This document shows, in pieces, positions 58,101 to 63,282 of a stretch of DNA of 64,000 bases. The stretch is from Clostridia bacterium (GTDB lineage Bacteria; Bacillota; Clostridia; Christensenellales; CAG-1252): the NCBI GenBank assembly GCA_017444385.1, contig JAFSWQ010000002.1:1-64000 (forward strand), given 5' to 3'. The translations under genes and the position numbers were made by a program. Below the pieces are notes generated by a model that made no database searches, was not told the DNA's origin, and saw only the letters and a list, made by a program, of their open reading frames with translations. Each line of letters opens with the position of its first letter. Position 1 is the stretch's first letter.

Positions 58101-61100
58101 TGGCTTACAGCGCGGATCACTTTATCTCAGACCTTGCTTCCTGGAATTTGCTTGGTGCCGCCATCGCAAAGACAGGCAACAAGGCGACGGGTAAGACATT
58201 CACCTTGTCGGCGGATATAGTCGTCACTGCGGAATTCGCGGCGATCGAGGGATTCGACGGCACGTTGGACGGCAATTCCAACAGCCTCGTGATCGATAGC
58301 GACGCAGCGTATAACGGATTTGTGACTTTGGGCGAAAACGGTTTGATAAAGAACTTCGTCGTCGAAGTATTCAACGCTGAAGGCTTCGGCGTGGGCGTAA
58401 CCGTATTCCCCGAAGCTCAAACGGAAAACTGCTTGACGATAGATTACGTCGGCGTTTCCGCTGGCGCGGCTAAGACCATTGCCGTTGAAAATATGATGGG
58501 ATATCATTCGGCTATCACCGTAAACGGCGAAGGCGGAATATTCTTGCTCGATACCAACGATCTTCCCGAGTACAAGTTGCGTTACTGGCTGACCGACGAT
58601 TCGCAAGAATTGACTTACGAAAACGGTAAATTCTATCTGCCCGACGAAGAATACGACGGCAACGTTACCGCTATTTACTTCAGTTGTTACACCGTATCGA
58701 TCACCGTTAGAGGTTTGGATGATTCTGCGGTAAGACCTAACGTTACGCCTACCGCTACTTATTGGTCCGACCTTCCCGACATACAATCGGTAAGCGTCAA
58801 GTCCACCGCGGGTTACGTCTTCTGGGGCTTCGTCTACGACGATAATGAAGCGATAACCGCTATCAACCCCGTAAGACTTAATATCGACGTTACCAAACTC
58901 ACCTCATCCATTGAGATATTTGCGGATTACAGCCTTATCTCTACTTCGTGGCATACCGTAACTTACGGCGAATTGACGAGCGCGGAAATGTCCGATTATC
59001 TGCAAATAGATAAGGAACAACGCGATAGAATGGAAGCAAAAGGTTATACCATCGTCCGCAGTTGTTTGCCCGAAGGCGATACCTTGAACGTAGTTAGCGA
59101 CGTGCCTCGTCATGCGGGTAACTACAAGATATCCTTCAAGATAACCTACACCACCATTCCTTACGGCGAAAGTATTCCTATGGTCTACACGATGGGCGAG
59201 ACCGACTTCGGCTTCACCATCGAAGTCAGGGAACTTGCGTTCACCGATCTCACTTTGGCGGATAAGGTTTACGATACGACGATATTCGCGAGCGTATTGA
59301 GTAAGAACTTGGCAGGTTTCATCGACGATGACCTCGATTATAAGACCTTCCTCGATTTGAGCGATATCAAGTTCGCTTACTACGACCCCAAGACCAACGA
59401 TTACACTCGTAACGCGGGTAGCGGTTATTATCTTACCGTATTCTCGGGCGAGTTGCAAAACACGGGTTACGGCAACTTCGTGCATATCGACTATAAACTT
59501 CCCGACGGAATAATCTATCAATATGCGGAGAATCCCGACGGAACTCTCACCCGTCTCGCGCCTTTCGAGTTCGCGATCAATAAAGCCGACCTCACTTTGG
59601 AAATATCCACTATAACCATAGATTATTTGGATCAATTCAAATACGGCTTCGATCAAGACGGTTACTTTGAGTTCTTCGACATCGACGACTTGTTCAAAAA
59701 CTGCTACACCTTCAGTACGGGTATCAGCGGCGAAGTGGATAGCGAAACGATAAAGAACACCAAGTTGCTCGTTATAGAAGGCGACTATATCGTGGACGGA
59801 GTATATTATTACCATATCAAGAAACCCGGCGATTACCACGTCAGCACATTGACCGACGCGTTGGTCAACTACAATCCCAAGATTTTGGGCGGTAACGCTC
59901 GTTTCCGCGTCAATCCTTCCGCGGTATCGGTAGTTCTCGATCACAGCGAAGTTGAATACGGCGACGCGCTCACCGCGCCTAATTATCACTTGCACGAGGG
60001 CACTCACAAGTGCGTAGACGCTAATGGCGACGGCGTTTGCGATAATTCGGTAATAATGAGAGAACACGTGTTTATGTTCTTCTCTGACGTATTCTCGATT
60101 TATCTCTCTTACGAGCAATTCTTGAAAGAGTATCTCTCGGTGGATATGGTCGTCGAAAACGTTAAGGACGCTAACGGCGTTGTCGTGCTACCTATACCCG
60201 ACGGATATAAGTATTCGTACGGCGTGACTTACAGGTTCCTCGCTTCCAACAAGAACTTCGTGTTCGACGAAGCGTCGTATAGAACCGAAGAGGCGGGTCT
60301 TGCCGACGGCGAAAAACTTGCGTTGACTCTCGTATCCACGCCTTACGTCGATTCCGTCAAAGAATACGTATTGTTCTGCGAGAACGTTTTGACCGTAGTG
60401 CCGAGAAATATCAAAGTGCAATACACCGGGGAAACTTCAAAGGTATTCGGCTCTGCGGACGGCGATTACAGAATATCCGCCAAAGTGATAGGTAAGAAAC
60501 TCGTTTCGGGCAACAGCGTGATTGTCGGCCGTAACAAGAACGAGCAAGGCGAGAGCGAAATAGTCGGCGAATACTCGTTGTACTTCTCGGTTATAGACGC
60601 GCAAGGTAACGACGTGAGCGCGTACTATGACATCTCTTACGCGAACTACTCGGGTTACGTTTACACCATAACCAAGCGTACCGTCAAGGTCAACCACACG
60701 GGTTATAACTACTACTTCGGCGACCTTGCTTCTCTCAAGAATATGTCTTATTCGACCAACTTGTCCAAGGAGGCCGTCAATACGATTCTTGCCATCTTCG
60801 GTAAACCTAACGGCAAATCCTTGAAGGATATCGGCATAACGATAACGCTCGGTTACTTCGGCGACGAAATATTGAAAGTCGGCAAATATACCGACGTAGC
60901 GACCGTAGAGTACTCAGCGCCCGAGAAGGTGAAGAGTTGTTTGGACTTCGTTCTCGGTAACGGCGCGTTCAGCATAATACCCGCTAACCTTACAATTAAC
61001 GTTAAATCCTTCTCTCGCGATTACAACAAGTCCGCCTCCCTGTCCTTCCCAGAAGGCACGGTGACGTACACCGTCAGCGGCTTTATGAACGGCGACGAAA

Positions 61101-62281
61101 GAAGACTCGAAGTAAGGCACAAGACCAACTCTTACGATAGTAATATTTCCGCTAACGCCGGTATCTACTACTACAGACCTTCGGGTTGCGAACTCGTTTT
61201 GAAAGACGGCGTGAGCAAAGACGAATACGGTTACTTGTTGCAAAGCTACACAATAGGCGCTATCGCTTACGGTACTTATACCATCAACGCCCTTTCGGTA
61301 GACGTGGAAGTCGAGGTCGGTTACTTCGACGCCGACGGCACATTCATAAAGAACGAAGACGATATGTTGTACTACGGCGACGAAAACGCTAAATTGAGAT
61401 ATATCGTTGAAGAGTATCCCGGATACATAGCCGAATTGTACGAATCCGAGGTCGAAGGCAAGGAACTCACCGACAAAGAGATGAACGATTGGTTGATAGA
61501 CGTCTTCTCGTTCACTCATACGCCTTTGAGCTACTTCACCGCCGATTCGATGGTCAATTACGGCGAAGTTACCGATCAAGGCGAGAAGTCTATCAACTTG
61601 CACAGCAACGATTCAAATATAACCGTAAGGGCGGTTGGCGCGTTCTACGTCGAAGAAGTGTTCTACAAGATTAAAGACGTCACTATCGTTTCGGATAGCA
61701 GTCTTAAGAATCCCAAGATCAACTGTGAGATAGTCGCCATTCGTTATAACTACGATACGCGTAAATACGAAGAGATCGAAAACTACGGTTTGAACGGAAA
61801 GGTCGAAGAGTTGTCTTCGGGCGCCGCTTTGAAACTTTCGAATAACTTGGAATTGACTTATACGGTATTGACTTGCGAAGACGGTACCTGCAGTTACAGA
61901 TTGTCCGCGAGAACTTATGCGGAAGGCGTTTGGGCTATTCCCGAAGACGACGTACTGTTCGCTCAATCGGATGGCGGCAGCGTATCGAGCGTCTCTCGCG
62001 ACACCACGTTTACGAAACCCGTTGAGATCGTTTACACCGATAAGGAAAAACTCGTATCCTTCGTTAAAGAGCATCCCGCTACCATCGCGTTAATCGTAGT
62101 CGGTATAATCGCTCTCGTTGCGGGCGCGGCGATAATAGGCTCCGTCCTATATCGTAAGAACAGAATAGCGAGAAAGGCGTTCCACGAAAAAGCATACGCC
62201 GATATACTTTCGGGCGAAAACGCGACCGACGCTGCGAGTGACGAATCAAACGATGAAAATGCTTCCGAAGAGGAAGAATAA
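43130..62281 (+). CDS. Giant membrane-anchored surface protein with beta-helix modules (6,383 aa)
   Basis: An N-terminal Sec signal (residues about 9-38) ends DVAFA-ES. About fifteen modules follow, each a short strand-rich spacer and then a beta-helix. Within a module the order is FxLxxDI, PIG, FxGxFDGxGHxI, YxGxFGxVxxxAxVKNL, then GLUG-like GGLVGxNxG turns (about thirty in total), closing with NVWVV or similar. From about 58940 the chain changes to YDG/MBG-like domains (DKVYDTT, RTVKVNHTG, SRDYNKS). At the end a 25-residue transmembrane segment (62078-62152) is followed by a 42-residue tail, basic then very acidic. There is no LPXTG motif. By analogy with GLUG and MBG proteins it is a surface adhesin or scaffold, oriented outside with its C-terminus in the cytoplasm. 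No catalytic site is seen. It lies 107 bases after giant gene 1 with no clear promoter of its own. Confidence 0.9.
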   Translation: MENTTKRNVTLICMAVLAAFIIVLFSFAFLGVQDVAFAESIEVTAMTSSEGNMDTVNVDNITYYMIKTGGNLKYALRDTSENKSYLLMNDFVISDRNWCTENGSTRTVANTIAGFYYNQANGQANYEKRHRITFSPYSGSETISDSDVVNCGLFAIFNGTLKYLELYYEGRIQVNASSAVSTVSGANTVYVGAIAGVFNGTISNCTISVAGSVFAFSQSSNLIIYGGGIAGEFAGTILDSVVSISGSISVSNKNISDESSSDLTCIKNTLYAGGIGALAKRRNDSINNQIKNSTINVSGSVSTNDVTKISIGEAVYPRDDPNPDGCVFPAGGLFATVAQAMVTDNEITISGTISSNGSTRASRLGSIAGGLFGELRNNFILSCNYNVITLSGKLMTSNLAYTINKIIFGISVGKNECGEVYQGGLIGKINGSVGDGSISDLAIVRESDFVTRTDPNECPGGEYYGLLCGYVGTGSTKFGDLNKGNVWFVGYVPSNERMASAVSEDKPVEAVSYGSVKRLRVFGGGSIKAVFSSRKLSFYALQQYSPFFNWYNTSSNMMSNTPYTNSAEIGKATFFDATINQTYEVKRFTPGVNTAVNEMCALFLTTEINDAGNMAQFVAEMNYEDENEPIKLNQSWVSVKLNADITFEKGMAVVKEFKGTFDGQGHTISFAVGTTIDGTEKTEENENRIAMFGILDTGAQFINTNIRFAGTIYAGVQEDDQDAMVNTVYTGIVAAVNHGTIKNVSCTLQQAGLITAFGKSVYGGGLVGYNDGGTIVQIDMTIDGKITANGNKVYLGGLVGSSNTGSSYNMINVYAKGEIISSLAEKATSKDACLGGFAGIVSAKLDLKNVVVNVREYSNYNNDVLLTSCKHNEATYNDMLEDAAELENDLRTKTVGQTKGGYQDFLEDYFNYNDSGTYLGVAARSQADYDKCKNELIAIYERLTAEADDTASEDYADEFLSVCNSYFNQFDCSAVCSDCVSSSKKFAIAGSIAANNYGFNNAWVLGSYTQYPDETGEAGVGTRKLYFTSDLSTTTAAKAKNLNMIYVRNGSCYCVMDISEINANNILFTVSIDTSKVFTGWYTTFNHTVMAPSDYISADGFRPGLKTGEVYFSSVINSLITDYSVFDELANTTNAGQTYEGDTFVLGADLVFPSAHSYVPIGKMDGSTVRPFKGTLDGKGYSITISGSILSSDYSGLFGYLGEGATIKCLTVIYDGNKTLKEHCVFGGVAAVSYGFVGQDSTSNKVGVIYKNMISNATTAGGVVGCNYGTVRNVEVSFAETASGRGVISTKSINDDGVRYYAVCGGVVAINYEGATVKNTYVVNEVKDTDEFAQNLYAKSSTKTDHGYAGGLVGYNLGNVYSGVVEQFFITDEQMIAKVSGVGNAGTLVGHNDPIGVVDALWALYSLLDFALPYEDGDFYDNLIGGETEKGNRLIKYGHGSIKTSVYSNNAAQTRGGSIVFRAEPDEGVPFYNYTASLTSGEVVSSAEGGSGQNLTPIVANGNKESLEGKTFYAIFVRSEITNENDYYGLVKSVNSGFSAYVNYIFNFKGTVALNLYADNENFDSIGANGRKFVGSLNGNGYSIYYRSSSLDENVKEGKALFGVIAEKSVVQNLTVNITRGLYTATAYDDELSASTTYGLFAAINMGTITEVEVNLTGNVNPEMDESYEELDYAGIFVGINHGVISSTTVNLLSESFQGNNYAASVKARYAGALVGLNRGTIGSDRLDSVKVVVNTVTTPVSVYGTSAVGGVVGVNRGVITNVNLTMNGRLGAAKNCDGKVYVGGVAGINESDKANIGILTLNFNASAELASEVAMSVDNLYFFGGVAGLNDSSSMIGEEGVKGLSKIYYNANFPNISTALASFGGAVGENRGFVFSIDVLFDQSVEGYKGLGATNYAGGVVGFNAGNVGNCNVTLSKQNSLTLIKGDHLTTDGLSEIGVGSIVGVNSISVKACTAHVYGVLGVTYTSGTEEGKVQKANVGGLVGFNKQEIRDSYVIVGQSMKNTSSKGRTGLVVGYSSVNQAGSLPNVWAVVSNSDPSPASSNKAGYNVLKIVGNATVSAEFINENEDIKIRFTAANVVGMPIVWYKDISTQDKLFSQATTFTAETGLVDCVYHVCYYDLQINTEEKFSALYQYVNAYNLFNGVMFSLEKSITVRSTLQPIGTKEHPFNGIFEGHNNTITFVKGGIAGNVYSGIFGYVDDNAVIKNFIVEFNEDVIVGSGMSTSAGGLAGRLGGLVQNVALNFISAPYSLKDDAYVGALAGTVSSTLRVENVWTVIYNSAVATIGATDNGGVASNTGLNNLAVLGSGILRVYFKDEESDEFVFEVIENADFYDDWYYDISNHVTVADKANSAIYGTVVAGDRIYFDSVDSLRNVNYTASFIDLIIRNAEDFVKFAKNVNRYGDGGAKFIMRLGKEGYNNITEITVDLNECPPIGTREHPFTGEFDGTMDLSEVYDNSVCYTIRVKGNLGSSENDYTGLFGCVGETGVIRNLIVRADNADDNPEYAGQKFGDKQSVYTGYLAGYFQGTMENVVVVMGDETQLYNINADSVGGMVGMMGVNSSIKNSWLILPENSVYRTVGGYKLANGDIVSYDRATFEVDYPDLKVPNLLYKCGAGKFELHLENGVGGGYETAKGRWKFTLVQLTGGEPAYGFVDNTLLDSGVPTKEFTSSYGDGLVGREYLALFLDNNINEYEDLLKLAALTNGDRRYVGIEFQQSKDIVIQNGYTPIGGQVALTGGSAIGVEYKLIDFIGAYNGNGHKIIIPENVTIDAPYAGLFGILGKTARVRNLYVEVNGKVGVAGGYADSTVYAAPLAALDNGATLENVIVVINKSASISATVDSSRIAVNNAIEFDVFGNVLTPDEDIKRATNVWVLSYNSKYNNAQNAVEQQFYYDQTGRYNGGVNVLTVIAAGEIVVEFTDENYAIRIYNRDNSGNPVKEWYTNAMSGSVEIKVPYDVTGYQFMPSSAVNSLILYASFLNSKITDVADLIDLANDTNDGYDLYGLSFELNNDVVITGSDYVPIGAAMPFNALFDGRGHSITLAEGARIEGEYAGIFGSVGQDAVVKNVKLIINGTLGCDRYTAADLELGKVNTIYAGAIARIQGKLENVIIDGVNAIVDCRSDYAGIAFGYDVQNVMNNVWFIAGADNGYASMGKVLENDKLVEGSEQSTINVMKVIGMGELKATLVNVGDDWFVKLENDYDDQKDYAIKGWYSNYAKDNQISEALGVCAPGTDFRAGNNGTITFTTGLINRRYEVVIINTVITTAEQLLSIVGDVNVGGYTYENTSFSLGADITIEGNEFVSIGTENTRFKGTFSGSYNGVYHTITMAMSYQNEYSQNIDGSLPLFGYNEGVITDLSVFLKTAIDRTNSTVGVIAQYNYGEISNTLVRFNDKAGFTVVGANVGGIAGINYARATIENCIVIIPENVTLKGRFAAGGIVAENYGSVVGSVGGALAGDFYDWKEYRSNALDGEEDLGNVLIYGKIEVENSETSDTVLYVGGAVGISQGQATVTRLSIRVFSSGSVFSDGNSTAVGGVVGRSSASLRHSVIQADGEVYALNTAHSNVGYFVGSIQGSTNNSWMVYSLPRDIKAIGLGFDSVNVLQIKGNGVIDFYIDGDNNIIFEDVTPAGGASIDGWYINNGVAVTDRIGNVDGSTFKPATNISGRTVNVVFINTTISSVEELIIIANTVNSGLYSANLEFRLVNDLTIDVDHVLTACIGTYTEDGAYGFKHKFNGDGHTITVIGVENAESFRAQTYMGIFGYVTASAQVYDLNVVYLGSAFGDERTLAFGGIAGVNAGSITNCKVYVGKAPGDDESAASPAVLKGASVGGIVGENTRLGKISDCDVYLYGTLYAQSIIKDNVAPNAYAGAITGSNNGTVTFVTSYLKTIGDYSVQAVYVGNSTGATYVGGITGSNSGTISDMVVELDVAHLFANSQIIAYAGGLAGSNIGTLENAYIKVGAGSSIRSSNKVENISGGIAGINSYYLLNILIDITNESVVRDSAVGQYRATTSHAENVWVINNDSAINSKIGDINNMTYERINGNPSVSYNDVKGIIESRRAGVQNDYMVEFYADIDKDKGLTMFADAHTSFKTVLNDAPYVYYGVGKLVLVSPLDAKDISVKAVMRREIGDQTELKMLSKALEVGGQEITGTYSLTNDIVVTGNYTAIGHIAISEDDVSRPFGATFDGNYYTVSFKDPVVYGNIYNSVFALNTGLIRKFVVSYDYSLIGDNTAGICIDNKGTIKDSVVYAALDTTISNPIACLNSKNDNDWIIQPVSSNNDYIQGKQVESNRYGAIAVNGNGTLVIDKTAASLTFIPTALDEMSEFAGFSDQLIIYTTDYFIPVSNVNERGYSYSAEFISKYIYTINDLLALVGALDKGYGSFSKNKTYYLCSSDIEISAQAIGGLKSFLGVFEGNDNRLVVSGKPEDTDFVFAPEHTDDRATYQNLSFDLRKLDEEVYLFDSACNASLKNVAIFFDEARDDARLYDAYFGSSLRLENVYVVTSNETTIVEADKYVSENVGAILSTGKNDIEFRTENGKFIATAIPSDEEVFVGWYDTAAAWKFVGKASVECELTAETYKTTFISTEITTADEFTTIAEAVKNGFTFEGASFKVANDITIDFTTAQNVGTDDYFFAGEIDVLDNALTVKGKPLFNVFKGVFKNAVMNSNVENALALVIAAEAKVENVLLTSTAANANIAAQIKGNVFNCWVIADSVASNDKVGYIGKDNTVSVAATLADGVITVKAAFNADAGLIDGIIFFKNAAGEDVYNPAYDTIVSDGSNVATYFVTAKDVLVSEFELKVFALAVEHDYSNNVKLDADIVVAENFSIAGYQGVFYGAGKTITVNTENDFALFTELTGTVRDLKLVVNSDNTITAAISKDPDGIAYLNSSIMAVSENVTPIMQGNLNNVWVVYQAVVDDATFLTDETSDANYLVYNKGSITATVNEEGVVSFVGTDTAEYAFMGYRLKTAKSSSSTYTSSALDAKKIRVMAYSADHFISDLASWNLLGAAIAKTGNKATGKTFTLSADIVVTAEFAAIEGFDGTLDGNSNSLVIDSDAAYNGFVTLGENGLIKNFVVEVFNAEGFGVGVTVFPEAQTENCLTIDYVGVSAGAAKTIAVENMMGYHSAITVNGEGGIFLLDTNDLPEYKLRYWLTDDSQELTYENGKFYLPDEEYDGNVTAIYFSCYTVSITVRGLDDSAVRPNVTPTATYWSDLPDIQSVSVKSTAGYVFWGFVYDDNEAITAINPVRLNIDVTKLTSSIEIFADYSLISTSWHTVTYGELTSAEMSDYLQIDKEQRDRMEAKGYTIVRSCLPEGDTLNVVSDVPRHAGNYKISFKITYTTIPYGESIPMVYTMGETDFGFTIEVRELAFTDLTLADKVYDTTIFASVLSKNLAGFIDDDLDYKTFLDLSDIKFAYYDPKTNDYTRNAGSGYYLTVFSGELQNTGYGNFVHIDYKLPDGIIYQYAENPDGTLTRLAPFEFAINKADLTLEISTITIDYLDQFKYGFDQDGYFEFFDIDDLFKNCYTFSTGISGEVDSETIKNTKLLVIEGDYIVDGVYYYHIKKPGDYHVSTLTDALVNYNPKILGGNARFRVNPSAVSVVLDHSEVEYGDALTAPNYHLHEGTHKCVDANGDGVCDNSVIMREHVFMFFSDVFSIYLSYEQFLKEYLSVDMVVENVKDANGVVVLPIPDGYKYSYGVTYRFLASNKNFVFDEASYRTEEAGLADGEKLALTLVSTPYVDSVKEYVLFCENVLTVVPRNIKVQYTGETSKVFGSADGDYRISAKVIGKKLVSGNSVIVGRNKNEQGESEIVGEYSLYFSVIDAQGNDVSAYYDISYANYSGYVYTITKRTVKVNHTGYNYYFGDLASLKNMSYSTNLSKEAVNTILAIFGKPNGKSLKDIGITITLGYFGDEILKVGKYTDVATVEYSAPEKVKSCLDFVLGNGAFSIIPANLTINVKSFSRDYNKSASLSFPEGTVTYTVSGFMNGDERRLEVRHKTNSYDSNISANAGIYYYRPSGCELVLKDGVSKDEYGYLLQSYTIGAIAYGTYTINALSVDVEVEVGYFDADGTFIKNEDDMLYYGDENAKLRYIVEEYPGYIAELYESEVEGKELTDKEMNDWLIDVFSFTHTPLSYFTADSMVNYGEVTDQGEKSINLHSNDSNITVRAVGAFYVEEVFYKIKDVTIVSDSSLKNPKINCEIVAIRYNYDTRKYEEIENYGLNGKVEELSSGAALKLSNNLELTYTVLTCEDGTCSYRLSARTYAEGVWAIPEDDVLFAQSDGGSVSSVSRDTTFTKPVEIVYTDKEKLVSFVKEHPATIALIVVGIIALVAGAAIIGSVLYRKNRIARKAFHEKAYADILSGENATDAASDESNDENASEEEE
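43310..58680 (+). repeat. Beta-helix module array with GLUG-like motifs in giant protein 2
   Basis: About fifteen modules, recognised by the FDGxGH/FxGxF marker, begin near 43350, 45030, 46560, 47760, 49570, 50390, 51270, 52140, 52980, 54230, 55580, 56290, 56960, 57570 and 58200. GLUG-like turns (GGLVGYNDGG, GGVVGCNYG, GGVAGINES, GGITGSNSG, GGLAGSNIG) are dense up to about 55080. The last four modules lack most of them and are shorter, suggesting decay or a different helix end. Confidence 0.8.
58940..61980 (+). other. YDG/MBG-like domain stack in giant protein 2
   Basis: Several units begin with strands such as ELAFTDLTLADKVYDTT, INKADLTLEIS, VVPRNIKVQYTG, ITKRTVKVNHTG and IIPANLTINVKSF, the hallmark of YDG/MBG surface repeats. 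One unit contains a calcium-loop-like DANGDGVCD at 60017-60043. The stack links the beta-helix array to the membrane anchor. Confidence 0.7.
62078..62281 (+). other. C-terminal membrane anchor and cytoplasmic tail of giant protein 2
   Basis: Twenty-five hydrophobic residues (ATIALIVVGIIALVAGAAII and onward) are followed by RKNRIARK and a tail ending in Glu/Asp. The positive-inside pattern puts the tail in the cytoplasm. No sortase motif precedes the helix. Confidence 0.85.
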
Positions 62282-62307
62282 TAAAAACAACTAATAAAGA
62301 GGATTTT

Positions 62308-63282
62308 ATGAGCAAAAAGAAGAAAATCGCTATCATTGTAATTTCAATAATTCTGGTATTGATCATCGCCGCCGCGACGGTGATGATCTACCTCTTCTTC
62401 GGTAAGGGTAAAACCGAGAAAACCGAAATAGACAGAAGCAACTTGAAAGGCGTAGAGACCGACGAAAGTATCGTCGCTTGGATGACTTACGATGAAAACT
62501 CTACCCAACAGGAACTTATAACCCTTGCAGTCAAAGCGTATGAAAACGCTTGTAAACTCGACCAAAATTGCGATTACCGTCGCTACGACGTCGATTGCAG
62601 CGTAACGACTATGGGTACGGTCAGGCAGTATATCACGCAAATAAAAAACGGCGAAGAGTTTTATAGAGGCGAAGTGCAAATTCCGGACGACGAGCAGGAA
62701 CCTATCTTTAAGATCATTCTCAAAGCGTTAAAAGACCAAACCTTCTTTAACGGGCAATACGCTAATATGACGGAAGACAAGATGGTTCAAATAAAGACGC
62801 TCGAAGGTATATCCCGCTCGGAAAGCGGCGAGATCTCTGCCGACCTCGACAAGGGGACGGTAGAATACAAAGATAAACCCTACTTTAACCCTGCGCAAGA
62901 GCAAAAATATACTCAAACCGATTTCATCATAAGAGTTGATACCATAAAGAACGTTTCAATTACTCACGACGACGAGAAAGGTTTTTATACGCTCGTTTTC
63001 GATATCGACGTTGAAAACAAAGAAGCAATTGCGAAGCCTTACGAGAATTTGAGTGCGAACGTTGAAAACGCCAAATATACGGCGGTACACGAAACCATCG
63101 AACTTTGGGATAGCGGTTACTTCAGGTACTTCCGTTCGGAAGATCAATGGACGGGGCACGTTGTCGTCGACGTCGCAGCCGAAATAGACTATCAAACCGT
63201 CTTTATTTATGAAGAGGATAAATGCAATATCGACGAGTGCTTCGGCATCGAGAAGTTGAGAGAGGAGATTGCCAAACAATGA
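62308..63282 (+). CDS. Membrane-anchored exported protein of unknown function
   Basis: This 324-residue protein starts MSKKKK and has one long hydrophobic helix (about 7-30), so it is a signal-anchor protein with its body outside. The body mixes helices (ITLAVKAYENACKLD) and strands and contains a few cysteines (CKLDQNC, NIDECFG). I do not recognise a family. A clear AAAGAGGA ribosome binding site (about 62296-62303) lies 27 bases or less after giant gene 2. Its stop overlaps the next start as ATGA. The position suggests a partner in the same system, for instance a surface assembly or stabilising factor, but this is inference from context only. Confidence 0.85.
   Translation: MSKKKKIAIIVISIILVLIIAAATVMIYLFFGKGKTEKTEIDRSNLKGVETDESIVAWMTYDENSTQQELITLAVKAYENACKLDQNCDYRRYDVDCSVTTMGTVRQYITQIKNGEEFYRGEVQIPDDEQEPIFKIILKALKDQTFFNGQYANMTEDKMVQIKTLEGISRSESGEISADLDKGTVEYKDKPYFNPAQEQKYTQTDFIIRVDTIKNVSITHDDEKGFYTLVFDIDVENKEAIAKPYENLSANVENAKYTAVHETIELWDSGYFRYFRSEDQWTGHVVVDVAAEIDYQTVFIYEEDKCNIDECFGIEKLREEIAKQ

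Noticed and set aside
43130-62281. Sortase (LPXTG) anchoring of giant protein 2
   Set aside because: No LPXTG-like motif precedes the C-terminal helix, and the tail after the helix is 42 residues long and ends acidic, unlike sortase substrates.
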